Assembly (NCBI GenBank): GCA_012514855.1
Contig: JAAYZL010000213.1
Coordinates: forward strand, 1-5,942
Direction of reading: 5' to 3'
Source: Clostridiales bacterium
GTDB taxonomy: Bacteria; Bacillota_A; Clostridia; Christensenellales; Aristaeellaceae
Length of the DNA stretch: 5,942 bases
Numbering within the stretch: the stretch's first letter is position 1; each line of letters starts with the position of its first letter. Shown one piece after another: positions 1 to 5,120 of this stretch. Made by a program: the position numbers and the translations under genes. The notes under the pieces were generated by a model that was not told the origin of the DNA, did not search any database, and was given only the letters and a program-made list of their open reading frames with translations.

Positions 1-200
1 AGGTCAACAAGGCGCGGCTTCCCACCCATGTACCCGTCCCCGCAGGTGCAAATGGACTGCAGAAAGACAGCGTGATCCTGGCCGAGCAAATCCGCACGCT
101 CGACAAGCGGCGCCTCAGGGAGCGCATCGGCACCCTTCCGCCGGAAATTATGGAAAAAGTCGCGGAGGCGGTCAGGATATCGCTCGGATTCACCGAATGA
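1..200 (+). CDS. mazF: MazF/PemK-family mRNA interferase toxin, EndoA type (C-terminal part)
   Basis: The reading frame enters from the left edge (first whole codon at base 3) and ends at TGA 198-200, giving 66 residues of the C-terminus. The segments KARLPTHV, DSVILAEQIRTLDK and the tail VRISLGF match the C-terminal half of Bacillus EndoA/NdoA-type MazF closely in order and spacing. In this family the protein is a dimeric ribonuclease that cuts single-stranded mRNA at short specific sequences, held inactive by a MazE/EndoAI-type antitoxin normally encoded just upstream. That partner would lie outside the window. The natural family end is at about this TGA, so the C-terminus looks intact. In Bacillota this gene is usually chromosomal and often lies near alr; that context cannot be seen here. 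The family call is firm; cleavage specificity cannot be judged. Confidence 0.93.
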   Translation, partial: VNKARLPTHVPVPAGANGLQKDSVILAEQIRTLDKRRLRERIGTLPPEIMEKVAEAVRISLGFTE

Positions 201-245
201 TCGGGCGACGCAGAAGCCGCGGATAAAAAGGCGTTTGAATAGAGT

Positions 246-281
246 GGGCCCGCCGACATGACGCCGGCGGGCCCTGGTTTC
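246..281 (+). terminator. GC-rich hairpin after mazF, probable intrinsic terminator
   Basis: A perfect 10-bp stem, GGGCCCGCCG (246-255) pairing with CGGCGGGCCC (265-274), encloses a 9-base loop. It is followed by the weak T-rich stretch TGGTTTCT. It starts 45 bases after the mazF stop and is the only stem of this strength there. The short, interrupted T tract makes it a less ideal terminator than the others in the window. Confidence 0.7.
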
Positions 282-348
282 TCCGGGCTAGTGTCCCATC
301 CACCACAGAACTTGCGTCTCCCCGACCTTCACCGTCCCGGATACATGA

Positions 349-386
349 TTCCAACCAAAAACCGCGCCGGGACGCGCCCGGCGCGG
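349..386 (-). terminator. Intrinsic terminator of the WG-repeat / PstS-like unit
   Basis: Read on the minus strand, a perfect 10-bp stem CCGCGCCGGG (386-377) pairs with CCCGGCGCGG (371-362) around a 5-base loop. TTTTTGGTT follows directly. It begins 16 bases after the stop of the PstS-like gene. Together with the hairpin at 246-274 it insulates two converging transcription units. Confidence 0.9.
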
Positions 387-402
387 CGTAAAGAGTCAGG
401 TT

Positions 403-1266
403 CTATGCTGCCGGCACGTAGCTGTGCTCGGCGAGGAACGCCTTCCCCTCCTCGGTCGTCAGGAAGTCGAACAACTGCCTCGCGGGGGAATTCTTCGGCT
501 CGTCCTTGCGGACGACCGCGTAGTTCGGCTGCGTGTACGGGTATTCGCGGGAGGAGATCGACTCGATCGAGGGCGCGACGCCGTTCACCGACAGCAGCTT
601 GACGCCCTGCTTTACGTACATCTCGGTCACGTAGTAGTAGACCGAATAGCCGACGGCGTCGGCGGTGTTGCGGTAGGACGCGACGACGTCGACGAGTTCG
701 CCCATGTCGCCGGGGCGGAATTCCGTCGGCGCGTCGGTCATCTCGAAGCCCTTCATGACGACGTTTTTCATCATGACCTGGCTCCCGGCGGTCTCGTTGC
801 GCTGGTAGGCGAGGATCGGGAGGTCTTCGCCTCCGAGCTGCTTCCAGTTCGTGATCTTGCCGGTGTAGACGCCGACGATCTCCTCGTGCAGGACGTCCTC
901 AACGGGGTTCAGGTCGCTGATCAAAAACACGAGCGCGTCGACGCCGATCGGCTTCATCTCGAGCTCGACGCCCTTTTCCGCCGCGTAGTCGAACACCTCC
1001 GCCGCGGGGTTCCCGACGATCAGTATGTCCGCCTCGCCGTCGACCAGCGAGTAGAACGAGTCGGTCGTCTTGTGGTGCGTGATCGCGAGCTTCGCCTCCT
1101 CCTCGGAAATGCCGGTCGAGGCCATCATCAGCGCGTAGCTCAGCGGGAGCATCGCGGTCGAGCCGTCCACCTTCGGGTACTCCCCGACGCCAAACTTCGG
1201 CACCTCCGCGAGCGCGCCCGCCGACAGCATGCCGAGGATCAAAAGCACCGCCACCCATCTCTTCAT
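403..1266 (-). CDS. PstS-like phosphate-type solute-binding protein, exported, no lipobox
   Basis: 287 residues. An N-terminal signal peptide (basic MKRW, hydrophobic core to about residue 18, A-L-A before E21) predicts export and signal peptidase I cleavage. The body is a type II periplasmic-binding fold of the PstS group. VDGSTAMLPL (33-42) corresponds to the N-terminal phosphate-contacting loop, IGVDALVFLI (107-116) to the first hinge strand, and TGKITNWKQLGG (135-146) to the very typical PstS 'GKITNW' motif. RNETAGSQ (156-163) corresponds to the R-x-(D/E)-x-(S/A)-G-(S/T) anion loop, and VGYSVYYYV (205-213) to a conserved late strand. PstS normally delivers phosphate to PstCAB. Here no permease or ATPase gene adjoins, and there is no lipobox cysteine. 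The gene starts 12 bases after the WG-repeat gene with AGGAGGG as ribosome site, so the two are one operon. Ligand could be phosphate or another oxyanion; a sensory or scavenging role is inference. Confidence 0.88.
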   Translation of the reverse strand: MKRWVAVLLILGMLSAGALAEVPKFGVGEYPKVDGSTAMLPLSYALMMASTGISEEEAKLAITHHKTTDSFYSLVDGEADILIVGNPAAEVFDYAAEKGVELEMKPIGVDALVFLISDLNPVEDVLHEEIVGVYTGKITNWKQLGGEDLPILAYQRNETAGSQVMMKNVVMKGFEMTDAPTEFRPGDMGELVDVVASYRNTADAVGYSVYYYVTEMYVKQGVKLLSVNGVAPSIESISSREYPYTQPNYAVVRKDEPKNSPARQLFDFLTTEEGKAFLAEHSYVPAA

Positions 1267-1273
1267 GTTTCCG

Positions 1274-1281
1274 CCCTCCTA
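1274..1281 (-). promoter_or_regulatory. Shine-Dalgarno of the PstS-like gene overlapping the upstream stop codon
   Basis: On the minus strand the TAG stop of the WG-repeat gene (1281-1279) shares its last two bases with AGGAGGG (1280-1274), which lies 7 bases before the ATG at 1266. Ribosomes ending on the first gene sit on the start site of the second, which favours coupled translation. Confidence 0.85.
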
Positions 1282-2736
1282 ATCCATCAGTTCCTCGTAT
1301 TCGCTCGCCTGGAAGTACCACGTGCCCGCCTCGTCGACGACCCCGTAGACGTCCAGGTACTTGACCCAGTAGCGGTCGCCGCCCAGGTGCATCATCTGCT
1401 CGTACACCGTCGGCAGGAGTTCGTTCCCGTCCTGGTCGATCAGCCCGTAGCGGTAGGTGTCGTAGTCGACGGACGGGCCGCTCTCGCCGTCGTCGATCTC
1501 GTAGTCGATCGCCATGTACCGGCCCTCGTCGCCCTTCCACCACAGCGAGCTCAGTTCGCGGTACGGCCCGGCGATCTTGCGCAGCCCGTAGTCGACGACG
1601 TAGCTGCGGTACAGCGGCCACTCCCCGGCGGAGAGGCTCATCCGCTCCGGCTCGCCCTCGCACGGCGAGAACGAGCCGTTGACATACGCGTCCGCCTTCT
1701 GCGGGAGCGAGAACAGCAATTTGCCGTCCATGCCGTACGCGAACATGTCGCCGTCGGCGCCGACCGTGATCGCGCGGGGATTCATTTCGTACGCGTAGAC
1801 ATACTGCGCGCGCGGGAAGTCGTGGCTCGCGATCACCCTGAGCGTCGCGCGGTCGATGATGTCGACGGTCGTCCCGCGGACGGCGGAGAAGCTCTTCGCA
1901 TTCGACCATGTGTCGCTGATCGCATTGTACGCGGGCCTGATCGCCCAGCTGCCGTCGGGCCTAATCATGCCGGACAGCCCGTCCGCCGTGCGCGCGACCG
2001 CGTAGCCGCCCCGGAACGCGTCCGCGCCGTCGAACTGCGGCTCGACGACCATCTCGCCGCGCCCGTTCACGTAGCCGGTCCGCCAGTCCTTGCCGACCTG
2101 CGTCGTCACCGCGAGCAGCCCGTCCGAAAGCTGTCCGTACAGGTAGGGCACGGTCGTGACGCCGGTGTCGGTCGTCGTTCCGTCCGCCGCCATGTGGTGA
2201 AGCCGCGCGACGTAGGGATAGCCGTCCCGGTCGTAGACGAAGCCCTCCTCCGGCGTCACGAGGAAGCCGCCCTCGCCGTCCGACACGATGCCGCCGAACC
2301 GCGCGTCAAACAGCGCGCTGCCGTCCTCGTTCAGCGCGCCGATCAGGTTGCCCTGATAAAAGGTCACGATGCCATCCTGCCACCGGTGCGTCAGGTCGCT
2401 GTAGACCGCGTCCGTCAATTGCCGCCCGCTCGCGTCGATCAGCGCATACGTCGAGTAGTCCTCCTCGTCCGCGAACCCGATGCCGACGTTAACGGGCGAG
2501 CCCGCAAACAGCCTGCGCTCGGCGGGGCATTCGTCGTCCGAAATCTGGTAGAGCAGGGCGTACTTGCCCCGCTCGGTCAATTCCCTGCCGTCGTACCCGA
2601 CCAGCGTCGAGCGCCCGTCGCCCACCGGGATCGCAAACGCCGCGGACGCCGCGCCCGTCGCGGACGCCGCGCCCGTCGCGGACGCCGCCGCCGGAACGAG
2701 CATCAGGCACATGAGCGCCGCCAAAATCCTTCGCAT
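1279..2736 (-). CDS. Exported WG-repeat-containing protein
   Basis: 485 residues from the ATG at 2736. An in-frame GTG at 2757 would add seven residues but would place the obvious ribosome site inside the gene, so the ATG is preferred. Residues 1-18 form a signal peptide (MRR, then a hydrophobic run), followed by an Ala/Ser/Gly/Thr linker of repeated ATGAAS units (about 20-33). The rest carries WG-type repeats, short beta-hairpin modules of the pattern (Y/W)G-(L/V/I)-(I/V)-(D/N)-x-x-G-x-x-(V/L)-x-P-x-(Y/F): clear at 97-112 (YALIDASGRQL), 221-235 (GYVNGRGEMVVEPQF), 256-270 (GMIRPDGSWAIRPAY), 430-445 (YGLIDQDGNELLPTVY) and 464-474 (YGVVDEAGTWY). WG-repeat proteins are common surface or envelope proteins of unproven function, probably beta-propeller-like binding scaffolds. 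No catalytic motif, lipobox, sortase signal or C-terminal membrane segment is seen. It is first in an operon with the PstS-like gene, suggesting a shared extracytoplasmic job. Confidence 0.88.
   Translation of the reverse strand: MRRILAALMCLMLVPAAASATGAASATGAASAAFAIPVGDGRSTLVGYDGRELTERGKYALLYQISDDECPAERRLFAGSPVNVGIGFADEEDYSTYALIDASGRQLTDAVYSDLTHRWQDGIVTFYQGNLIGALNEDGSALFDARFGGIVSDGEGGFLVTPEEGFVYDRDGYPYVARLHHMAADGTTTDTGVTTVPYLYGQLSDGLLAVTTQVGKDWRTGYVNGRGEMVVEPQFDGADAFRGGYAVARTADGLSGMIRPDGSWAIRPAYNAISDTWSNAKSFSAVRGTTVDIIDRATLRVIASHDFPRAQYVYAYEMNPRAITVGADGDMFAYGMDGKLLFSLPQKADAYVNGSFSPCEGEPERMSLSAGEWPLYRSYVVDYGLRKIAGPYRELSSLWWKGDEGRYMAIDYEIDDGESGPSVDYDTYRYGLIDQDGNELLPTVYEQMMHLGGDRYWVKYLDVYGVVDEAGTWYFQASEYEELMD
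2641..2688 (-). repeat. 18-bp in-frame tandem repeat in the signal-peptide cleavage region
   Basis: The plus-strand unit CGCGGACGCCGCGCCCGT occurs perfectly at 2641-2658 and 2659-2676, then for 12 more bases to 2688, about 2.7 copies. On the coding (minus) strand it encodes the six-residue unit A-T-G-A-A-S. Each copy recreates an A-S-A tripeptide of the kind signal peptidase I recognises. Eighteen bases is a whole number of codons, so copy-number change would keep frame. Confidence 0.92.
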
Positions 2737-2740
2737 ATGC

Positions 2741-2752
2741 CCCTCCCCCCTT
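2741..2752 (-). promoter_or_regulatory. Ribosome binding site that fixes the start of the WG-repeat gene
   Basis: On the minus strand the purine run AAGGGGGGAGGGG (2753-2741) sits 4 bases before the ATG at 2736. Its GGAGG core (2748-2744) is about 7 bases away. It lies downstream of the alternative GTG at 2757, which has no comparable site, so the ATG is the better start. Confidence 0.75.
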
Positions 2753-2883
2753 CTCACGGATATTGGACGAATTTTCCTGCGATATGGTTGCCCGCAATCT
2801 CAAAATTTCGCCGGATACCGTATGAAAACGGCTCGCGCGGCATATGAATATATGGAATTGGATGAAATAACCGAGGTGATACG

Positions 2884-3579
2884 ATGGAAAACCCGAACAA
2901 CCGCATCGTGGCCGCCGGCAGGCTGGAGGACATGCCGGTGCTGAGCCACGAGGTCATGCGCGAACCGTTCTATACGGGAATGCTGCTCGTCAAGCGCCTC
3001 TCCGGCGCGATGGATCGCGTGCCCGTGACCATCCCCGGAAAGATACTCGCGCTCTCCGACAACCCCGTCGGGCGGCTTTTGCTGTTTCAGGGGCAGGTGC
3101 GCTCGTACAACAAGGTCGTGGACGGCGCGGGCAGGCTGATGGTGACGATGTTCGTGCAGAGCATGTACGAGACGCAGGAGAACGAGACGCTGAACAAGGT
3201 GAGCCTCGTAGGCGCCTTGTGCAAGCCCCCGATCTACCGCTCGACGCCGTTCGGGCGCGAGATCTGCGACATGATGCTCGCGGTCAACCGCGCGTTCGGC
3301 AAGAGCGACTATATCCCCTGCATCGCCTGGGGGCGCAACGCGCAGTATGCGGCGCGGTTCCGCGTCGGCGACCGGCTGAAGCTGACGGGAAGGCTGCAGT
3401 CCCGCGAGTATCAGAAGCTGATGGACAACGGCGAATACCTCGTCAGAAACGCCTATGAGGTCTCCGCGTTCACGCTGGAGGCCACGGACGCCGCCCCGGA
3501 CTTCGCCTCGGCGCCGCCGGTGGACACGCGGCTGGAATTTGAACGGCTCCGGCAGGAGGAAACCCGCACCGCGGAGTGA
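2884..3579 (+). CDS. Single-stranded DNA-binding protein, tandem OB-fold type
   Basis: 231 residues. The start is fixed by GAGGTGAT (2873-2880), a near-perfect ribosome site 3 bases before the ATG. The C-terminal half (about 103-197) is a recognisable SSB OB-fold: NKVSLVGALCKPP, TPFGREICDMMLAVNR, YIPCIAWGRNAQYA, then VGDRLKLTGRLQSREY and a final strand near 190-197. The N-terminal half (about 5-95: NNRIVAAGRL, SHEVMREPFYTGML, LLFQGQVRSYN) reads as a second, more diverged OB-like domain, an arrangement I recognise from clostridial proteins annotated as single-stranded DNA-binding. Canonical SSBs of about 110-180 residues bind ssDNA in replication and repair and recruit partners through an acidic C-terminal tip ending in a D-D-x-x-P-F-like motif. 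This protein ends EETRTAE with no such tip, so partner recruitment probably differs and the housekeeping ssb may be elsewhere. It is monocistronic and divergent from the WG-repeat gene; no convincing promoter was found in 2758-2872. Confidence 0.87.
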   Translation: MENPNNRIVAAGRLEDMPVLSHEVMREPFYTGMLLVKRLSGAMDRVPVTIPGKILALSDNPVGRLLLFQGQVRSYNKVVDGAGRLMVTMFVQSMYETQENETLNKVSLVGALCKPPIYRSTPFGREICDMMLAVNRAFGKSDYIPCIAWGRNAQYAARFRVGDRLKLTGRLQSREYQKLMDNGEYLVRNAYEVSAFTLEATDAAPDFASAPPVDTRLEFERLRQEETRTAE

Positions 3580-3594
3580 CCCTGCGCCGGCTGT

Positions 3595-3619
3595 ACCGGG
3601 GGAGAACCCCCGGTTTTTT
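3595..3619 (+). terminator. Intrinsic terminator of the SSB-like gene
   Basis: ACCGGGGG (3595-3602) pairs with CCCCCGGT (3607-3614) around the tetraloop AGAA, and six T residues follow (3614-3619). It begins 15 bases after the SSB-like stop codon and separates this gene from the phospholipase promoter. Confidence 0.95.
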
Positions 3620-3638
3620 GTGCCGCCGAAGAATATGT

Positions 3639-3681
3639 TATTGCTCTGCCGATTGCCCAAGGTATAGTTGGTAGAGCAATA
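3639..3681. repeat. Interrupted inverted repeat just upstream of the phospholipase promoter
   Basis: TATTGCTCTGCC (3639-3650) is the reverse complement of GGTAGAGCAATA (3670-3681) except for one position that can form a G-T pair. The arms are 12 bases with a 19-base spacer, and the right arm ends one base before the -35 box. It could be a paired operator or activator site, or a hairpin. The right half resembles a tRNA D-arm (see findings). Confidence 0.6.
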
Positions 3682-3701
3682 TTTGCGTTTTTCGTGCAAA
3701 T
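3681..3701. promoter_or_regulatory. Palindrome ATTTGC-N9-GCAAAT over the -35/spacer, candidate operator
   Basis: The perfect 6-bp arms ATTTGC (3681-3686) and GCAAAT (3696-3701) are separated by 9 bases. The left arm contains four of the six -35 bases and the right arm lies in the -35/-10 spacer. A 21-bp dyad in this position is typical for a repressor dimer that blocks polymerase. No regulator gene is in the window, so the factor is unknown. Confidence 0.45.
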
Positions 3702-3711
3702 GTTGTATAAT
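3683..3711 (+). promoter_or_regulatory. Sigma-70/SigA-type promoter of the phospholipase gene
   Basis: TTGCGT (3683-3688), a 17-base spacer and a perfect TATAAT (3706-3711). Transcription would begin near 3717-3719, giving a leader of about 20 bases that contains the ribosome site AGGGGGAA (3721-3728) before the ATG at 3738. This is the strongest promoter in the window. Confidence 0.9.
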
Positions 3712-3737
3712 GAAGCCCTTAGGGGGAATGTCAAACC

Positions 3738-5000
3738 ATGAGGCGTGCTTTGGTGTTCAGCGGCGGCGGCTCCCGAGGCTCGTACGAGGTGGGCGCGTGG
3801 CAGGCGCTGAACGAGCTGTGCATACGGTTTCAGATGTGCTTCGGAACCTCCATCGGCGCGATCAACGCGGCGGCGGTGCTGCAGGGCGACGTCGAGACGG
3901 CGGTTCACCTGTGGGACAACATGACCAGCGACCGCATCATGTCGACGAACTCGGAGCAGGCGTTCCAGATCGAGCGCATGTTCAACCGCAAGCGCGACCT
4001 GCTGCCGTTTCTGCTCGAGCACGCGCGGCAATTGCGCGTCGACATAACGCCACTGGAGACGATGCTCCGCGAGCACCTCGACGAAAAGCGCGTGCGCGCG
4101 TCCGGCATGGATTTCGGGCTGATCGCGCTCCGGTTTCCGTCCTTGGCACCCGCGCACCGGACGCTCGCGACGATCCCCGAGGGGCGGCTGATCGACTGGA
4201 TCATCGCCTCCGCCTCGTGCTTCCCGGTGTTCCCGACGCGCCAGATCGACGGCGACCGCTACATCGACGGCGGCTACTACGACAACCTGCCCATCGACAT
4301 GGCGATCCGCGCCGGGGCGGACGAGGTCGTCGCGGTCGACATCCACCCGCTGCACACGCACCCGGAGTACCAGCGGATGCCGTTTCTGACGACGATCATG
4401 CCCCGGCGCCCGCTCGGCAACTTCCTCGACTTCAACGCGGACGTGCTCAAGCGCAACCGCCTGATCGGATACTACGACGCGATGAAGAAGTACGGCCGGT
4501 TCGACGGGCTCTACTACACGTTCACGCGGCTCAACGACCTGCGCGCGACGACCGCCGGCCGCCGGTTCATGACCGAGGTCGCCCGGTTCGACGCGGTCGC
4601 CGTCACGCGCGTGACGATCGGCTCGAAGATGGTGCAGGCGCCGGTGATCTCTGCGATCGAAAGCGGCCTCCCGGAGACGTCGCTCACGCACAAGCAGGTC
4701 TACATCCGCGGGCTCGAGCTCGCCGCGGCGAAGCTCGGCTTCAACGAGGCCGCGATCTACGACGCGGACGAGCTGACCGGCAGGATATTTTCCTATATCT
4801 CCGCGGCGGACGAGGCGCCGGAGCTCAAAACCGTGCAGGACGTCGAGGCGCTGATGAAGCTGAGCGACCGCGCGATCATCGCGTCGATGTACCGGTGCCT
4901 GCGCGACAACGGCCGGTTCCCGGAGATGTGGATCGGCGACCTCGCGGAGCTGCCCGGCCACGCGGCGGCGGCGATGTACCTGCACTGCGCGTGCGGATAG
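3738..5000 (+). CDS. Patatin-like phospholipase family protein (lipid acyl hydrolase)
   Basis: 420 residues, soluble, with no signal peptide. The N-terminal patatin domain (about 1-210) shows every expected element. The oxyanion-hole loop is SGGGSRGSYEVG (8-19). The nucleophile elbow is G-T-S-I-G (36-40) with catalytic Ser38. The second half of the Ser-Asp dyad is Asp177 in YIDGGYYDNLP. The family hydrolyses ester bonds of phospholipids or other acyl lipids. Bacterial members serve in lipid turnover, as secreted toxins or as immune effectors; nothing here points to the last two. Residues about 210-420 form a long C-terminal region without a motif I recognise, mostly helical in character, containing VTIGSKMVQAPVISAIESG (about 294-312) and ending HCACG. 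The gene has its own strong promoter, candidate operator and terminator, so it is a single regulated unit. Substrate is unknown. Confidence 0.92.
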   Translation: MRRALVFSGGGSRGSYEVGAWQALNELCIRFQMCFGTSIGAINAAAVLQGDVETAVHLWDNMTSDRIMSTNSEQAFQIERMFNRKRDLLPFLLEHARQLRVDITPLETMLREHLDEKRVRASGMDFGLIALRFPSLAPAHRTLATIPEGRLIDWIIASASCFPVFPTRQIDGDRYIDGGYYDNLPIDMAIRAGADEVVAVDIHPLHTHPEYQRMPFLTTIMPRRPLGNFLDFNADVLKRNRLIGYYDAMKKYGRFDGLYYTFTRLNDLRATTAGRRFMTEVARFDAVAVTRVTIGSKMVQAPVISAIESGLPETSLTHKQVYIRGLELAAAKLGFNEAAIYDADELTGRIFSYISAADEAPELKTVQDVEALMKLSDRAIIASMYRCLRDNGRFPEMWIGDLAELPGHAAAAMYLHCACG

Positions 5001-5013
5001 CAAATCTTAACCC

Positions 5014-5039
5014 AAGGCAGTGAAAAAGCCGCCTTTTTT
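5014..5039 (+). terminator. Intrinsic terminator of the phospholipase gene
   Basis: AAGGC (5014-5018) pairs with GCCTT (5031-5035). The stem can extend past an A-C mismatch with a further G-C and a T-G pair around an A-rich loop. It runs into six T residues at 5034-5039, 13 bases after the stop codon, and separates the gene from ftsH. Confidence 0.8.
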
Positions 5040-5059
5040 CATGTTGCGTTCATACTTTT

Positions 5060-5091
5060 TTGTCCGCCCCGCCAAGAAGTAGGGGTACAAT
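5060..5091 (+). promoter_or_regulatory. Candidate promoter of ftsH
   Basis: TACAAT (5086-5091) is a good -10 box about 30 bases before the ftsH start. The best -35 match, TTGTCC (5060-5065), is 20 bases away, longer than the usual 16-18, and there is no TG extension before the -10. The -10 is credible; the -35 assignment is weak. CCCC (5067-5070) and GGGG (5082-5085) form a small dyad in the spacer. Confidence 0.5.
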
Positions 5092-5120
5092 ACACATATA
5101 CGGAAGGAGAGATGGCTTAA

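Noticed and set aside
1..200. Defence island or mobile element signalled by the toxin gene
   Set aside because: The sequence is EndoA-like, a common chromosomal housekeeping MazF, and no other mobility or defence gene is in the window.
2757..2757. GTG at 2757 as start of the WG-repeat gene
   Set aside because: It would place the strong purine ribosome site inside the coding region and add a charged stretch before the signal peptide; ATG at 2736 fits better.
424..2847. 807-codon open frame on the plus strand antisense to the WG-repeat and PstS-like genes
   Set aside because: It spans two well-supported genes on the other strand, has an Arg/Val/His/Asp/Ala-rich composition typical of antisense frames in GC-rich DNA, and shows no domain, ribosome site or signal.
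2758..2872. Promoters for the divergent WG-repeat and SSB-like genes
   Set aside because: Several AT-rich stretches (such as CATATGAATATATG at 2841-2854 and TTGCCC at 2788-2793) were tested, but none gives a -35/-10 pair with acceptable spacing on either strand.
3636..3735. Complete tRNA gene
   Set aside because: Only a D-arm-like segment is present; there is no anticodon arm, no GGTTCGAATCC-type T-arm and no matching acceptor stem on either strand.
3738..5000. CBASS-type CapV phospholipase effector
   Set aside because: The patatin domain is present but no CD-NTase, sensor or ubiquitin-like partner genes adjoin, and the gene is an isolated unit between terminators.
3453..5003. 516-codon minus-strand open frame across the phospholipase gene
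   Set aside because: It is the antisense shadow of a gene with intact catalytic motifs; composition is biased to Arg, Val, His and Asp and no family is recognisable.
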